Source of the DNA: Spirochaetales bacterium
GTDB taxonomy: Bacteria > Spirochaetota > Spirochaetia > Treponematales > Treponemataceae
NCBI GenBank assembly: GCA_003246765.1
Contig: QKDA01000075.1
Span: 1-59,766, forward strand
Direction of reading: 5' to 3'
Length of the DNA stretch: 59,766 nt
The translations under genes were made by a program, and so were the position numbers. Shown here piece after piece: positions 14,792 through 23,589 of this stretch; the first letter of the stretch is position 1; each line of letters begins with the position of its first letter. The notes under the pieces were generated by a model, which saw only the letters and a program-made list of their open reading frames with translations, searched no databases and was not told where the DNA came from.

Positions 14792-15337
14792 ATGACGGAA
14801 AAAACCATTTTCGCCGGTTTCGGCGGCCAGGGGGTCATTTCCCTGGGGCAAATCTGGGTCTCTTGCGGCATGAAAGAGGGCCGAAGGGTGAGCTTTTTCC
14901 CCTTTTACGGCGCCGAAAAACGGGGCGGAATTGCCAGGGCGAGCTGCGTGGTGTCGGATTCCGAGATCGCGAGCCCCATCGTGTCCCAGGCTGACTCGGC
15001 GGTGGTGATGAACCGGGACAGTCTCGAGCCCTGCGCCGCGGCCCTGAAGGAAGGGGCCCTGATGATCGTCAACAGCTCCCTCCTTCCCCTCTCGGAGATA
15101 CCCAAGGCCGTGGCCGAACGCTTTACGATAGTTCCCGTGGCGGCCACGGAAATCGCGGACCGGATGGGCAATGCCCGCATTGCCAATATGGTCATGCTCG
15201 GGGCATTGGCGAAAAAAACCAAGGCCGTGGCGCTTACCCGGCTCGAAGAGGCACTGCAGGCCTTTTTTCCCGGCGCCAAAAGCCGTTTCATTCCCCTCAA
15301 CGTGGAGGCCGTAAGGGCAGGAATGGATTCATGCTAG
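14792..15337 (+). CDS. 2-oxoacid:ferredoxin oxidoreductase, gamma subunit
   Basis: A 181-residue gamma domain (POR family) with FAGFGGQGVISLGQ at the N-terminus, FFPFYGAEKRGGIARASCVVSD, and ARIANMVMLGAL near the C-terminus. It completes the heterotetramer and contributes to CoA binding. The ATG at 14792 lies 2 bp after the beta stop; the longer frame open from 14657 runs through the beta gene and is not used. Last gene of the operon: trkA downstream has its own -10. Confidence 0.92.
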   Translation: MTEKTIFAGFGGQGVISLGQIWVSCGMKEGRRVSFFPFYGAEKRGGIARASCVVSDSEIASPIVSQADSAVVMNRDSLEPCAAALKEGALMIVNSSLLPLSEIPKAVAERFTIVPVAATEIADRMGNARIANMVMLGALAKKTKAVALTRLEEALQAFFPGAKSRFIPLNVEAVRAGMDSC

Positions 15338-15358
15338 CCTAAGAGCCTGCGCATCGGG

Positions 15359-15364
15359 TATAAT
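15359..15364 (+). promoter_or_regulatory. -10 element of trkA, 7 nt before the start codon
   Basis: A perfect TATAAT ends at 15364 and the trkA ATG begins at 15372. Transcription would start at or next to the ATG. No Shine-Dalgarno sequence is present in CGGGCCC between them. Confidence 0.6.
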
Positions 15365-15371
15365 CGGGCCC

Positions 15372-16778
15372 ATGCGCATCGTGATCGTGGGCGCGGGTTT
15401 GGTGGGAACCGCCATTGCCCGGGAGCTTATAAAGGAAAAACACGACGTCGTGGTGATCGAGCAGAACTCGGAAACCGCCCGGCTCGTGGACAACGAGCTG
15501 GACTGCCTCATCATCAACGACGACGGCAGCCGGCCCGAAACCCTCCGCACTGCCAGGATCGACACCGCGGACTGGTTTATTTCCCTCACGGGATCCGATT
15601 CCGTGAATATCGTCGCCTGCGGCCTGGTGTCCGCCGAGTCGTCATCCACCAAAACCATCGCCCGGGTGGAAACCCCCTTCTATACGGCCCTTTCCCGGGC
15701 CCAACGGGAAACCTTCGGCATCTGGTATCTCGTAAACCCCGCCATGGAAGCGGCAAGGCAGATCGTCAGGACCATTGCCCAAGGCTTTGCGGGGGCGGTT
15801 TACCCCCTTCATGAGGGTGCGCTCCAATTGAGGACCGTTCCCGCCACGGAACTTCCGGGGTTTCCGGGGCATACCCTCGGGGAACTCAGGCAGAGTACCC
15901 TCAGGCATTTTCTCGTCGCAGCCGTGGTTCGAGGCGAAACCATCATCGTTCCCAAGGGGGACTGCCGCATCGAGAGGGATGACCGGCTCTACGTGCTGGG
16001 CCAGCCTGAGTCCCTGGACGCCCTGCTCGGCAAGGTACACGGCCTGGACGACGCCATACGCCGGGTAATCATTCTCGGGGCAACGCGGGTTTCCGAACGG
16101 GTTATCGAGTATCTCGATTCCAGCGAAGCCGTGTCGGGCGCCCGAAGGGGAAGGGCCGTACGCCTCTTCCGGAAGAGACCGGACATCACCCTCATAGACA
16201 ATTCCTCCGAGGCCTGCAAGCGGATGGCCCGGGAGTACCAGAAGGTGACCGTGGTAAACGCGGATTCCTCCGAGCCCGGGGTACTCGAATCCGCCGGGGT
16301 GGACCGTTCGGACCTTTACGTGGCGGCCACCGGTTCCCAGTCGAAGAACTTCATCAGCGCCCAGCTCGCGAAGGTTCTCGGGGCGAAAAAGGTGATTGCC
16401 CTGGCCGAGAACGAGCGTCTCTTCGCCCTCCAGCACCGGCTCGACCTGGACGCGGTCATTTGCGCGAACGACGCCGTGGCCGCGGCGGTACTGGAGATCG
16501 TGCGCAAGGCCCACATGAGGACGATTTTCAGTTTTTACGAGGACGAGGTCGAGATTGTGGAGCTGTGCGTGGATTCCTCCTCTCCCGTGGCCGGGATGCC
16601 CTTGCGCTCCTTGGTCCTTCCCGCGGAGGTACTGATCGCCTTCATCATCCAGGGGGGCAGTCTCATCGTCCCGACGGGGGATACTGCCCTCGCCGGAGGG
16701 GACGAAATCGGTTTGGTGACCCGAAAAAAACACATCGCCGCGTTGGAATCCATCTTCGGGGGTCCGGATGAACGGTAA
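15372..16778 (+). CDS. trkA: Trk potassium uptake regulatory subunit TrkA
   Basis: A 468-residue peripheral membrane protein with two tandem RCK units. The first nucleotide-binding fold starts MRIVIVGAGLVGTAIARELI with VVIEQ at the end of beta-2; the second starts RRVIILGATRVSERVIEYL. Each is followed by a TrkA_C-type domain, ending VPTGDTALAGGDEIGLVTRK. It gates the TrkH channel in response to bound nucleotides. The trkH start lies inside its last codons. The start has no ribosome-binding site and TATAAT lies 7 nt upstream. Confidence 0.95.
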   Translation: MRIVIVGAGLVGTAIARELIKEKHDVVVIEQNSETARLVDNELDCLIINDDGSRPETLRTARIDTADWFISLTGSDSVNIVACGLVSAESSSTKTIARVETPFYTALSRAQRETFGIWYLVNPAMEAARQIVRTIAQGFAGAVYPLHEGALQLRTVPATELPGFPGHTLGELRQSTLRHFLVAAVVRGETIIVPKGDCRIERDDRLYVLGQPESLDALLGKVHGLDDAIRRVIILGATRVSERVIEYLDSSEAVSGARRGRAVRLFRKRPDITLIDNSSEACKRMAREYQKVTVVNADSSEPGVLESAGVDRSDLYVAATGSQSKNFISAQLAKVLGAKKVIALAENERLFALQHRLDLDAVICANDAVAAAVLEIVRKAHMRTIFSFYEDEVEIVELCVDSSSPVAGMPLRSLVLPAEVLIAFIIQGGSLIVPTGDTALAGGDEIGLVTRKKHIAALESIFGGPDER

Positions 16779-18234
16779 GGGCTCCGAGGTCCGATCCCTC
16801 TTCCGGGCCGTAGCGGTGCTTTTGTCGGTACTGTCGGTCTTCATCCTCGCCTGCCTCGCAGCGGGGTTGGCCCTGGGCGAGGGGCTCGCCGCGGTTCGCG
16901 CCTTCGCGATTCCCGCAGCGGCGGGGCTTTTGCTCTTCGCCCTCTCCTTTTTGGCGGCCTCCGACAGGGTGATCCTTTCCTCCCGGTTCGGTTACCTTTT
17001 CGTCGTGCTTTCCTGGCTCTCCGCTGCGGCGCTCGGAGCCCTTCCCTTTGTCCTTTCCGGCTGGATTCCCTCGTTTGCGGACGCGCTTTTTGAGTCGATG
17101 TCGGGCTTTACCACCACCGGGGCGACCATTCTCACGGATATCGAGGCCCTTCCCCGGTCTCTCCTCCTGTGGAGGGCCACGACCCACTGGCTCGGGGGGA
17201 TGGGAATAGTGGTGCTTACCGTGGCGGTTTTCCCCCTCTTGGGAATTTCGGGGCGGGCCCTCATGGAAGCAGAGGCCCCGGGTCCCCAGGTGGACAAGTT
17301 CACCCCCCGGCTGTCCCAAACGGCCTCGATTTTATGGCTCGTGTACCTTGGCCTCACGATGATCCTTGTTATCCTGCTTCTTTTCGGGGGCATGGGCTTC
17401 GTGGACGCGGTGACCCATGCCTTCGCGACCATGGCCACCGGGGGATTCTCTACCCGAAACCTCTCGGTGGGGGCCTTCGGCTCCGCCTATGTCGATTGGG
17501 TCCTGACGATTTTCATGGTGCTGGCGGGTTCCAACTTCGCCCTCCACTGGAAACTGCTTCACGGAGACGGGAAGTCCTTATTGCGGGATTCCGAGTGGAA
17601 GGCCTACGTCTCGATCTTTGCCCTCTCTTCCCTGTTCGTGGCGTTCAATCTACTCTCCAGCGGAACCTACGGGGATTTTTCCCAGGCCTTGCGATACGCC
17701 TCCTTTCAGGCGGCCTCGATACTGACCACCACGGGTTTCGGGACCGCGGACTTCCTGCAGTGGCCCTCTTTCGCCCAAGGGGTTCTTTTCGCCCTCATGT
17801 TCGTCGGGGGCTGCGCCGGATCCACCGGCGGCGGCATCAAGGTCGGCCGTATCGTCACCCTCATCAAGATGGGATTCGCGGAGATGCGGTACATGGTTAA
17901 TCCCCGGGGGGTCTACGGAATCTTCATGAACCGCCAATACATGAAAAAGAATATCGTATACAACATCGCCGCCATGGTGTGGCTGTACCTCTGCACGGTT
18001 TTCGTCTCCACCCTGGTCGTCGCCTGGGGGGGCTTCGACATCATGACGAGCCTTACCGCCTCCCTGGCCATATTGGGGAATATCGGCCCGGGCTTTTCCC
18101 TGGTAGGCCCTGCCTTCAATTACGCCTTTTTCCCCGACTGGATCAAGCTGTGGCTCTTTCTCATGATGCTCGTCGGCCGTTTGGAGGTCTTTACGGTCCT
18201 TGTAATATTTACAAAAGCCTTCTGGAAGCGCTGA
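16768..18234 (+). CDS. trkH: Trk potassium uptake channel TrkH
   Basis: A 488-residue membrane protein of the TrkH/KtrB family, with about ten hydrophobic segments and the selectivity-loop repeats SMSGFTTTGAT, FATMATGGFST, ILTTTGFGTAD and ILGNIGPGFSLVG. K+ uptake occurs through this subunit under control of TrkA. The start overlaps trkA by 11 bp, so the pair is translationally linked. The next gene, an mtgA homologue, begins 8 bp after the stop. Confidence 0.95.
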   Translation: MNGKGSEVRSLFRAVAVLLSVLSVFILACLAAGLALGEGLAAVRAFAIPAAAGLLLFALSFLAASDRVILSSRFGYLFVVLSWLSAAALGALPFVLSGWIPSFADALFESMSGFTTTGATILTDIEALPRSLLLWRATTHWLGGMGIVVLTVAVFPLLGISGRALMEAEAPGPQVDKFTPRLSQTASILWLVYLGLTMILVILLLFGGMGFVDAVTHAFATMATGGFSTRNLSVGAFGSAYVDWVLTIFMVLAGSNFALHWKLLHGDGKSLLRDSEWKAYVSIFALSSLFVAFNLLSSGTYGDFSQALRYASFQAASILTTTGFGTADFLQWPSFAQGVLFALMFVGGCAGSTGGGIKVGRIVTLIKMGFAEMRYMVNPRGVYGIFMNRQYMKKNIVYNIAAMVWLYLCTVFVSTLVVAWGGFDIMTSLTASLAILGNIGPGFSLVGPAFNYAFFPDWIKLWLFLMMLVGRLEVFTVLVIFTKAFWKR

Positions 18235-18242
18235 GAGCCATC

Positions 18243-18998
18243 GTGACGGACACTGCCGACCCCCAAAAAACTGCCAGGGCCCCGAAATTGCCCTTTGCCG
18301 ATCCGGACTTCCGGCGTCTCGCCGGGAAAACCGCCCGCCGGATTGCCCTCGCGTCGTGCGCCCTTATCATGTGGCTGCACCTCGTCTTTTTCACCCTCAC
18401 CATGCCCCTGGTGCTCTTTTGCAAATGGTTTGATCCCCCCTTCACGGGAATCATGCTGTATCGGTCCGTCGTATGGCGATGGGATCACGAGCCCCTCCGC
18501 TTCGTGCCCCTGGAGAAAATTCCGGCCCGCTTTCGGAACATGGCCGTGAAGGTAGAGGACGGTTCCTTCATGACCCATCGGGGAATTCTCCTGCCGGCCC
18601 TCAAAAACGCATGGATCCTCAACAAGGACTTGGGAAAGCCCGTTTACGGGGGCAGTACCATTACCATGCAGACCGCCCGAACCCTCTTCCTGAACCCCGA
18701 GAAGAGCTACGCGAGAAAATACCTGGAAATGATTTTGGCCCTTGAAATGGAATGGGTGATGGGGAAGGAGCGGATTCTCGAGCTCTACCTCAACTATGCC
18801 GAGTGGGGGAAGGGCGTGTACGGGATGCAGGGAGCCGCCTGGCACTATTGGAAGCTTCCCCTTTCCAAGCTCTCCACGGACCGGGCGGTGAGGCTCGTGA
18901 CCCTGCTGTCCTCGCCGATCAAGTATAACCCCGAGACCATACAGAAAAACGCCATTCTCCGTACCCGCTACGCCTACCTCGTGAAGCGGTTCGAGTAG
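18243..18998 (+). CDS. mtgA: Monofunctional peptidoglycan glycosyltransferase (MtgA-like, GT51)
   Basis: A 251-residue membrane-anchored glycosyltransferase that polymerises lipid II. One transmembrane segment (about residues 30-55, ALIMWLHLVFFTLTMPLVLF) precedes the GT51 domain: KVEDGSFMTHRG carries the catalytic Glu, followed by GGSTITMQTARTLFLNP, KERILELYLNYAEWGKGVYG and AAWHYW. The usual GGSTITQQ reads GGSTITMQ here. I chose the GTG at 18243 as start, although its ribosome-binding site is weak. Its 8-bp distance from trkH suggests an operon linking K+ uptake and wall growth. Confidence 0.88.
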   Translation: MTDTADPQKTARAPKLPFADPDFRRLAGKTARRIALASCALIMWLHLVFFTLTMPLVLFCKWFDPPFTGIMLYRSVVWRWDHEPLRFVPLEKIPARFRNMAVKVEDGSFMTHRGILLPALKNAWILNKDLGKPVYGGSTITMQTARTLFLNPEKSYARKYLEMILALEMEWVMGKERILELYLNYAEWGKGVYGMQGAAWHYWKLPLSKLSTDRAVRLVTLLSSPIKYNPETIQKNAILRTRYAYLVKRFE

Positions 18999-19005
18999 GG
19001 CCGCC

Positions 19006-20625
19006 TTAGCCCTGAAGGCTCAGCTTTTTTACCTGTTCTATGTTTTTCCGGCCCGATGCGGTCACGGTCTCGCTGGAGGATCTGATACCCTCCGCCGCCG
19101 TTCCCAGCTCGATGACCAGGGCCTTAAGGCGTTCCGTAAATACCGCGATGTGGGTAAAGGCCTGACGCTGGGTTTCCACCGCCTGCACCACGCCCCTGAC
19201 CGTCTCGGTCCCTTCCGCGGTGGTGACGACCAGGTCCTTCACCTGTTTCACCATCTCCGCGGCGCCCACGTGCATCTCCCCGATACCCTGGAGAATCTCG
19301 TCGATGGCACCCACGAGAGTGCCCGTCTCCTGGGCGTTCTTCTCGGCAAAATCGGTAAACTCGTCCATGAGCCTGCCCGTATCCGAGACGGTTCGGCCGT
19401 TTTCCTTCAGGAGGTCCGCGATGGTCAGGGCGTTTCGCTGGGTTTCTTCCGAAAGCTTGCGGATTTCCTGGGCAACCACCGCGAAACCCTTTCCCGCCGA
19501 GCCTGCCCGGGCCGCCTCAATGGAAGCGTTCATCGAGAGCAGGGCGGTGCGGCTCGCGATGTCCTGTACCGTGGCGACGAAGCCACCGATGCCGTCGGAA
19601 GAACGCTCCACGGAGAGCATCCCCTCCCGGACCCTGCCCACGAGCTCCCTTTGCCTTCTCGTTCCCTGCACGATTTCGTCCAGCGCCGCGCGGCGCTTGG
19701 TGGCGATGGAGCTAATGCTGTCGATGTTGGACGAGATCTCGGTAATCGTGGCGGAGGTCTCCGTGATCACCTCGCTTTGCCCCGCGAGTTTACGCTCCAT
19801 CGTCTTAGCGTCCTTAAGCATGGTCTCGCTGGAGGCGTCAAACCGGACGGTTTCGGAGGAAAGGTCCCGGGATCCGGTTTCCAGCTCCCCCTGAATGCGG
19901 GCAAGCTGGACCGACGCCTGCCGCACTTCTTCCGCCGCGGCGAGCAGCCGGTCCCCGATGGCCATTCCCTCCCGGGCTCCGTCTATCATCTGCTTGAGGT
20001 CGCTCAGGGAGCGCTTCGCGAAGGCGGTCTCTTTCTCCGCCGTGCCGAGCAGGTCCCGGGAAAGGTTGTGCAGTACCACGAGGATGAGGTTTTCCAGGGT
20101 GATTCCCCCGATTCCCGCCCCGAAGACGGCCCCGGAAAGCCTCGGCTCCGCCAGAAGGACCGGATGGTAGAGGGTGAGAAAGAAGGCGATCCAGGCCGAC
20201 AGGATCGTGACGAAGTAGATCCAGATCTGGCGGCGGGAAAGGGCGATGATCGTATTGCACACGGCCACCACCGAGACGAAGGCGAAGGGCCGGTAGGCTT
20301 CGTAGGGAGAGCCCCCGTAGGGCATGAAAAATACCACCGATGCGCTCGCGGCGGTCAGGGAAAGGCTCATGAGGTCAACCGCGTTTTGGAGCCGCCCCGC
20401 GCGGAGCAGGATCAGGGCGACGGCAAGGAGAAGGGCCAGGGCGGAAATGATGAAGAAGAAGGGGTTAAACCCGCTGGAAAGCCAGGTAATGAAGGGCAGG
20501 GCCGAAAAGGCCGCCAGGCAGGATATGTTCGTAACGAGTATATAGGGCAGCTGCTTTAGGACTCGGTACGAGATGCCCGCGAGTCGTTCCTGGGGGATGA
20601 AGAGGCTTGTGAAGGATCGTGCCAT
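19006..20625 (-). CDS. Chemoreceptor-like protein with polytopic N-terminal membrane domain
   Basis: A 539-residue methyl-accepting-type protein. Residues about 30-190 hold six hydrophobic segments with little periplasmic sequence, unlike classical two-segment chemoreceptors. The C-terminal half is coiled coil with the conserved hairpin IASRTALLSMNASIEAARAG followed by [20 protein letters not shown], which contacts CheA/CheW. No HAMP motif is obvious. The polytopic sensor may detect a membrane or energy signal; that is inference. Starts MARSFTSLFIPQERLAG. Confidence 0.88.
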   Translation of the reverse strand: MARSFTSLFIPQERLAGISYRVLKQLPYILVTNISCLAAFSALPFITWLSSGFNPFFFIISALALLLAVALILLRAGRLQNAVDLMSLSLTAASASVVFFMPYGGSPYEAYRPFAFVSVVAVCNTIIALSRRQIWIYFVTILSAWIAFFLTLYHPVLLAEPRLSGAVFGAGIGGITLENLILVVLHNLSRDLLGTAEKETAFAKRSLSDLKQMIDGAREGMAIGDRLLAAAEEVRQASVQLARIQGELETGSRDLSSETVRFDASSETMLKDAKTMERKLAGQSEVITETSATITEISSNIDSISSIATKRRAALDEIVQGTRRQRELVGRVREGMLSVERSSDGIGGFVATVQDIASRTALLSMNASIEAARAGSAGKGFAVVAQEIRKLSEETQRNALTIADLLKENGRTVSDTGRLMDEFTDFAEKNAQETGTLVGAIDEILQGIGEMHVGAAEMVKQVKDLVVTTAEGTETVRGVVQAVETQRQAFTHIAVFTERLKALVIELGTAAEGIRSSSETVTASGRKNIEQVKKLSLQG

Positions 20626-20648
20626 GGGGTAACTCCTGTGCTGCGGGA

Positions 20649-21143
20649 TTAACGAAGCTTCTCTGCGAATTCGAGAGACCAGCGGCGAATGACTTCGGGA
20701 TCGAAGAGGTTTAAGGGGGCGTCTTTGGATATTCCGAAGATAAAACGCATGGGCGAGGGCAGGGAGGCGTCGATGCGCCCCGGGAAGACCCCGGTCATTA
20801 CCGGGGCAACCAGCTTGGATACCGCGGAGAAAGCGCCCTCTATGGCTTTTTTCCAGAAGCCGCTGCCGGTAAAATAGATGTACGACATGCAGTAAAAGCC
20901 CACGGTCCGGCGCTGCAGGTCTGCCTTGTAGGTTCCCACGAAGGCTGCCGCCTCAGGCACCCAGCGCATCCCGTTGATGGGCGCCCCGATAACGACGGCG
21001 TCGAAGCCTTCTAGGGAGCTGACCGCCGCGAGGGGCTTTACCTCCGCATCCCACCCCTGTTCCCTGAGGGTTTGGGCCATGAGAGCCGCCGCTTCGAGGG
21101 TCGAGTTGAATCTCGTAAAATAGGCAATTAGGATCTTTTTCAT
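20649..21143 (-). CDS. Flavodoxin-like protein (HemG/flavodoxin_5 type)
   Basis: A 164-residue FMN-binding fold. It begins MKKILIAYFTRFNSTLEAA, with a phosphate loop of the flavodoxin type (YFTRFNSTLE), then FDAVVIGAPINGMRWVPEA and the later FYCMSYIYF segment. It is likely a redox carrier or quinone/flavin reductase; a protoporphyrinogen oxidase role as for HemG is possible but unproven. A minus-strand extended -10 TGGTATACT (21166-21174) and AGGAAAAACCC precede the ATG. Confidence 0.82.
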   Translation of the reverse strand: MKKILIAYFTRFNSTLEAAALMAQTLREQGWDAEVKPLAAVSSLEGFDAVVIGAPINGMRWVPEAAAFVGTYKADLQRRTVGFYCMSYIYFTGSGFWKKAIEGAFSAVSKLVAPVMTGVFPGRIDASLPSPMRFIFGISKDAPLNLFDPEVIRRWSLEFAEKLR

Positions 21144-21199
21144 GGGTTTTTCCTATCTTTGAGTATACCACCCCCGTGAGGTATGGTACAGTTAAAACC

Positions 21200-22093
21200 A
21201 TGCTTCTTTCTCTGAAGAACCGCCTCATCCTCGTGAGGGATCCTGTAACGGGAGAGACTCAACAGCTTGCCCTCGCCATAGAGCCCGACGGCACCTTGGT
21301 GGTGACCGACGCGGACAATGAGCTGCCCAATTTTGAGCGGAGGGTTCTACTGACCTCCTTCCCGACCGACGAGGCCTTATGCGGGGCCGTTTCCGAGGCC
21401 CTCGGCTCCCCCCGGGAAATTATCGGCGCCCTGGACGGAACCATCCATCTGGACGACTCGGTTCTCGCGGGCCTGCGCAAGATGCCGGTAGACATCTTCG
21501 ACGACATTTACCTCGCGGAGGTTAAGGAACGGGCCCTCATCCTGTGCGTGGACATGAGGAATTTTTCGGCCTTTTTGTGCAGCCACCCGGAGTCAACGGT
21601 CTTCGGCCTGATAAAGGACTTCACCTCCAACTTTCTGTCCTGCGTAAACCAGTTCGGTTGGGGGTGTTCCTATTACAAGCTCATGGGCGACGGCGCCCTG
21701 GTCATTTGGGACGATACCAATGCCCAAACCGTCGGCGAGGCCCTGGAGGTGTTCGACACCTTTAGCGACTTCACCGTGGAGGATCTTTTCCGTCCCTACG
21801 GTACCATCGGCCTCGCGGGGGCCCTGGTGTGCGAGAAGGTATTCAAGTACGAGATATCCGCCGAGGCCTCCCAGCTGAAATACAGGGATTACGTGGGCTA
21901 CGGCATAAACCTCGCCTGCAGGCTTCAGGGACTTTCCCGGGCGGATGAGCTCATCGTCAATAAAAGCTTGAGCGAAACGGGGCTTCTCCCCACCGAAGCC
22001 CGATGCGACGAGCATATCGTAAGCGAGCTCAGGCGCCTAAAGGGTCTGAGAGACCCCGATGCCAACGAGGCTTACTTTTACCGCCGGCGCTGA
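21200..22093 (+). CDS. Class III adenylate/guanylate cyclase with novel N-terminal region
   Basis: A 297-residue cytoplasmic protein. Residues about 1-110 are unrecognised. The cyclase homology domain begins LILCVDMRNFS, with a metal-binding Asp, followed by YYKLMGDGALVIWDD, which carries the substrate Lys and second metal Asp. YRDYVGYGINLACRLQG supplies the purine-specifying Asp and the transition-state Asn and Arg. It therefore looks catalytically complete. A TACAGT hexamer ends 7 nt before the ATG with no ribosome-binding site; a GTG at 21176 is an alternative start. A cNMP-binding protein is encoded at 42.6-43.1 kb. Confidence 0.85.
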   Translation: MLLSLKNRLILVRDPVTGETQQLALAIEPDGTLVVTDADNELPNFERRVLLTSFPTDEALCGAVSEALGSPREIIGALDGTIHLDDSVLAGLRKMPVDIFDDIYLAEVKERALILCVDMRNFSAFLCSHPESTVFGLIKDFTSNFLSCVNQFGWGCSYYKLMGDGALVIWDDTNAQTVGEALEVFDTFSDFTVEDLFRPYGTIGLAGALVCEKVFKYEISAEASQLKYRDYVGYGINLACRLQGLSRADELIVNKSLSETGLLPTEARCDEHIVSELRRLKGLRDPDANEAYFYRRR

Positions 22094-22104
22094 GTTGATT
22101 CCCC

Positions 22105-23355
22105 CTATTTTCCGTCCCAACAGGGATCGTCCGGGCCGTCAAGTCTCGTGCTTTCCGGGCTGAAGGGCCGCTCGCACACCGGCAGCTTCCCTCCCGGGGC
22201 ATCCCCCTCAACCGCTTCCGTTTCTACCGCCGCTTCATCTTTTACTGACGCCGTGTCGGCGTTCCAGCAGGAACCGCGGGATTCCCTTACGCATTCTTTT
22301 TCCTTGCCTAAATCCGCGCAGTGATAGCAAATCTCGTTTTCGAGCCGTTCCCCGACAGCCCAGGAGGCTATGTTGAGGAGGGTTGTCCGGGCAATTTGCG
22401 AAAGGGCCTCCTCCGTGAGGAAGGCCTGATGGGCCGTGAGAATCACGTTGGGGAGCTGTATAAGCCGGGCCAATAGGTCGTCCCTGATGGGTGCCAGGGA
22501 CCAGTCCTCGAAGAAATACTGCTCCTCTTCCTCATACACATCCAGGGCGGCGCCCCGGATCCTCCCCGCCTTGAGGGCTTCCACCAGGGCCCGGGTGTCG
22601 ATAAGGGCGCCCCGCCCGGTATTGATTACGATTGCTTCCCGCTTCATGAGGGCTATGCTCTTTTCGTCGATCATGTAGCGGTTATCCGGCGTCAGCGGGC
22701 AGTGGAGGCTGATCACGTCGGCGTTTCTGTAGAGGCTGTCCCGGTCTGTGTATACCGCGCCGATCGACTGGGCAAAGGCATCGTCCGGATAGGGATCGTT
22801 GAGGAGAATCTTCATTCCGTAGCCCCTCAGGATCGTGGCGAGGATCTTTCCAATCTTCCCCGTTCCGACGATTCCCGCAGTCTGACCGTGGAGGTCCCGC
22901 CCTACGAGGCCCGAAAGCGCGAAATTTCCGTCCCTGACGCGGTTGTAGGCGAGGTGAACCTTTCTGTTCAGGGTTTGCAACAGAGCGGCGGCGTGTTCGG
23001 CCACCGCATGGGGCGAGTATGCCGGTACCCTAAGGACATGGATTTTCCCCCATACCGCCTCCAAGTCCACGTTGTTGTACCCAGCGGACCTCAGGGCGAC
23101 GAGGGTAATTCCCTGGGCTTCCAGCTGGGCCGCCACCTCCCGGTCGATACGGTCATTCACGAAGGCGCATACGGCGTTATGGTTTTTCGCGAGGGCCGCG
23201 GTGGCGGAGCTTAGCTTTACCTCGTAATAGTCGATCTCGAAGCTCAGAGCCGCGAAGGGCGGCTCGGAAAATACCGGGTCCTTCAAGGCCTTTTCGAACC
23301 AGACTCGGTCATATGGTTTCGCGTCAAAGAGGGCGACGCGCAGCGTTTTATTCAT
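22105..23355 (-). CDS. D-lactate dehydrogenase (2-hydroxyacid dehydrogenase) with Cys-rich C-terminal tail
   Basis: A 416-residue cytoplasmic NAD-dependent enzyme. Residues 1-335 match D-lactate dehydrogenases: VALRSAGYNNVDLEAV, the nucleotide loop GIVGTGKIGKILATIL, catalytic Arg region VINTGRGALIDTRALVEAL, and catalytic His in VILTAHQAFLTEEAL. A further 80 residues are unusual, with CYHCADLGKEKECVRESRG, CWNAD, CERPF and PCWDGK. Family members normally end at about 330-340. The start has GGGAGG upstream. A candidate Rex-like palindrome overlaps the promoter. Confidence 0.9.
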   Translation of the reverse strand: MNKTLRVALFDAKPYDRVWFEKALKDPVFSEPPFAALSFEIDYYEVKLSSATAALAKNHNAVCAFVNDRIDREVAAQLEAQGITLVALRSAGYNNVDLEAVWGKIHVLRVPAYSPHAVAEHAAALLQTLNRKVHLAYNRVRDGNFALSGLVGRDLHGQTAGIVGTGKIGKILATILRGYGMKILLNDPYPDDAFAQSIGAVYTDRDSLYRNADVISLHCPLTPDNRYMIDEKSIALMKREAIVINTGRGALIDTRALVEALKAGRIRGAALDVYEEEEQYFFEDWSLAPIRDDLLARLIQLPNVILTAHQAFLTEEALSQIARTTLLNIASWAVGERLENEICYHCADLGKEKECVRESRGSCWNADTASVKDEAAVETEAVEGDAPGGKLPVCERPFSPESTRLDGPDDPCWDGK

Positions 23356-23389
23356 GGTAACCTCCCGAATGCGCAGTTAGCTTTCACAA

Positions 23390-23422
23390 AATATACGGTT
23401 AATTGTTATATAGTGTAAACAA
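23390..23422 (-). promoter_or_regulatory. D-lactate dehydrogenase promoter with Rex-like palindrome
   Basis: Minus strand: -35 TTTACA (23414-23419), 18-bp spacer, -10 TATATT (23390-23395). The -35 lies inside an imperfect inverted repeat, half-sites TTGTTA and AAACAA at the ends of 23403-23422. Rex operators have TTGTxA half-sites and often regulate lactate dehydrogenase genes by NADH level. The match is partial and the length is 2 bp longer than the classical 18-bp site. Confidence 0.45.
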
Positions 23423-23462
23423 AAAAAGCCTTTCGGGGGGAGGTATAAAAAAAAGAAGGGGG

Positions 23463-23496
23463 CAAAAAAAACCGGCCATCCTTTTGGACGGCCGGC
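23463..23496 (-). terminator. Intrinsic terminator of tRNA-Val
   Basis: Minus-strand hairpin with arms CCGGCCGTCC and GGATGGCCGG (one central G-T mismatch), loop AAAA, and eight T residues. It follows the tRNA 3' end directly. Confidence 0.88.
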
Positions 23497-23497
23497 C

Positions 23498-23571
23498 TGG
23501 GCAATACTGGGATCGAACCAGTGACCCCTACCATGTCAAGGTAATACTCTAACCAGCTGAGCTAATTGCCC
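23498..23571 (-). tRNA. tRNA-Val (anticodon GAC)
   Basis: The 74-nt minus-strand sequence has acceptor arms GGGCAAT and ATTGCCC with discriminator A, D arm TAGCTCAGCTGGTTAGAG, anticodon loop TTGACAT (anticodon GAC) flanked by TACC/GGTA, and T arm CTGGTTCGATCCCAG. No CCA is encoded. Confidence 0.96.
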
Positions 23572-23589
23572 GTAGGGTTCTCTTGAACC

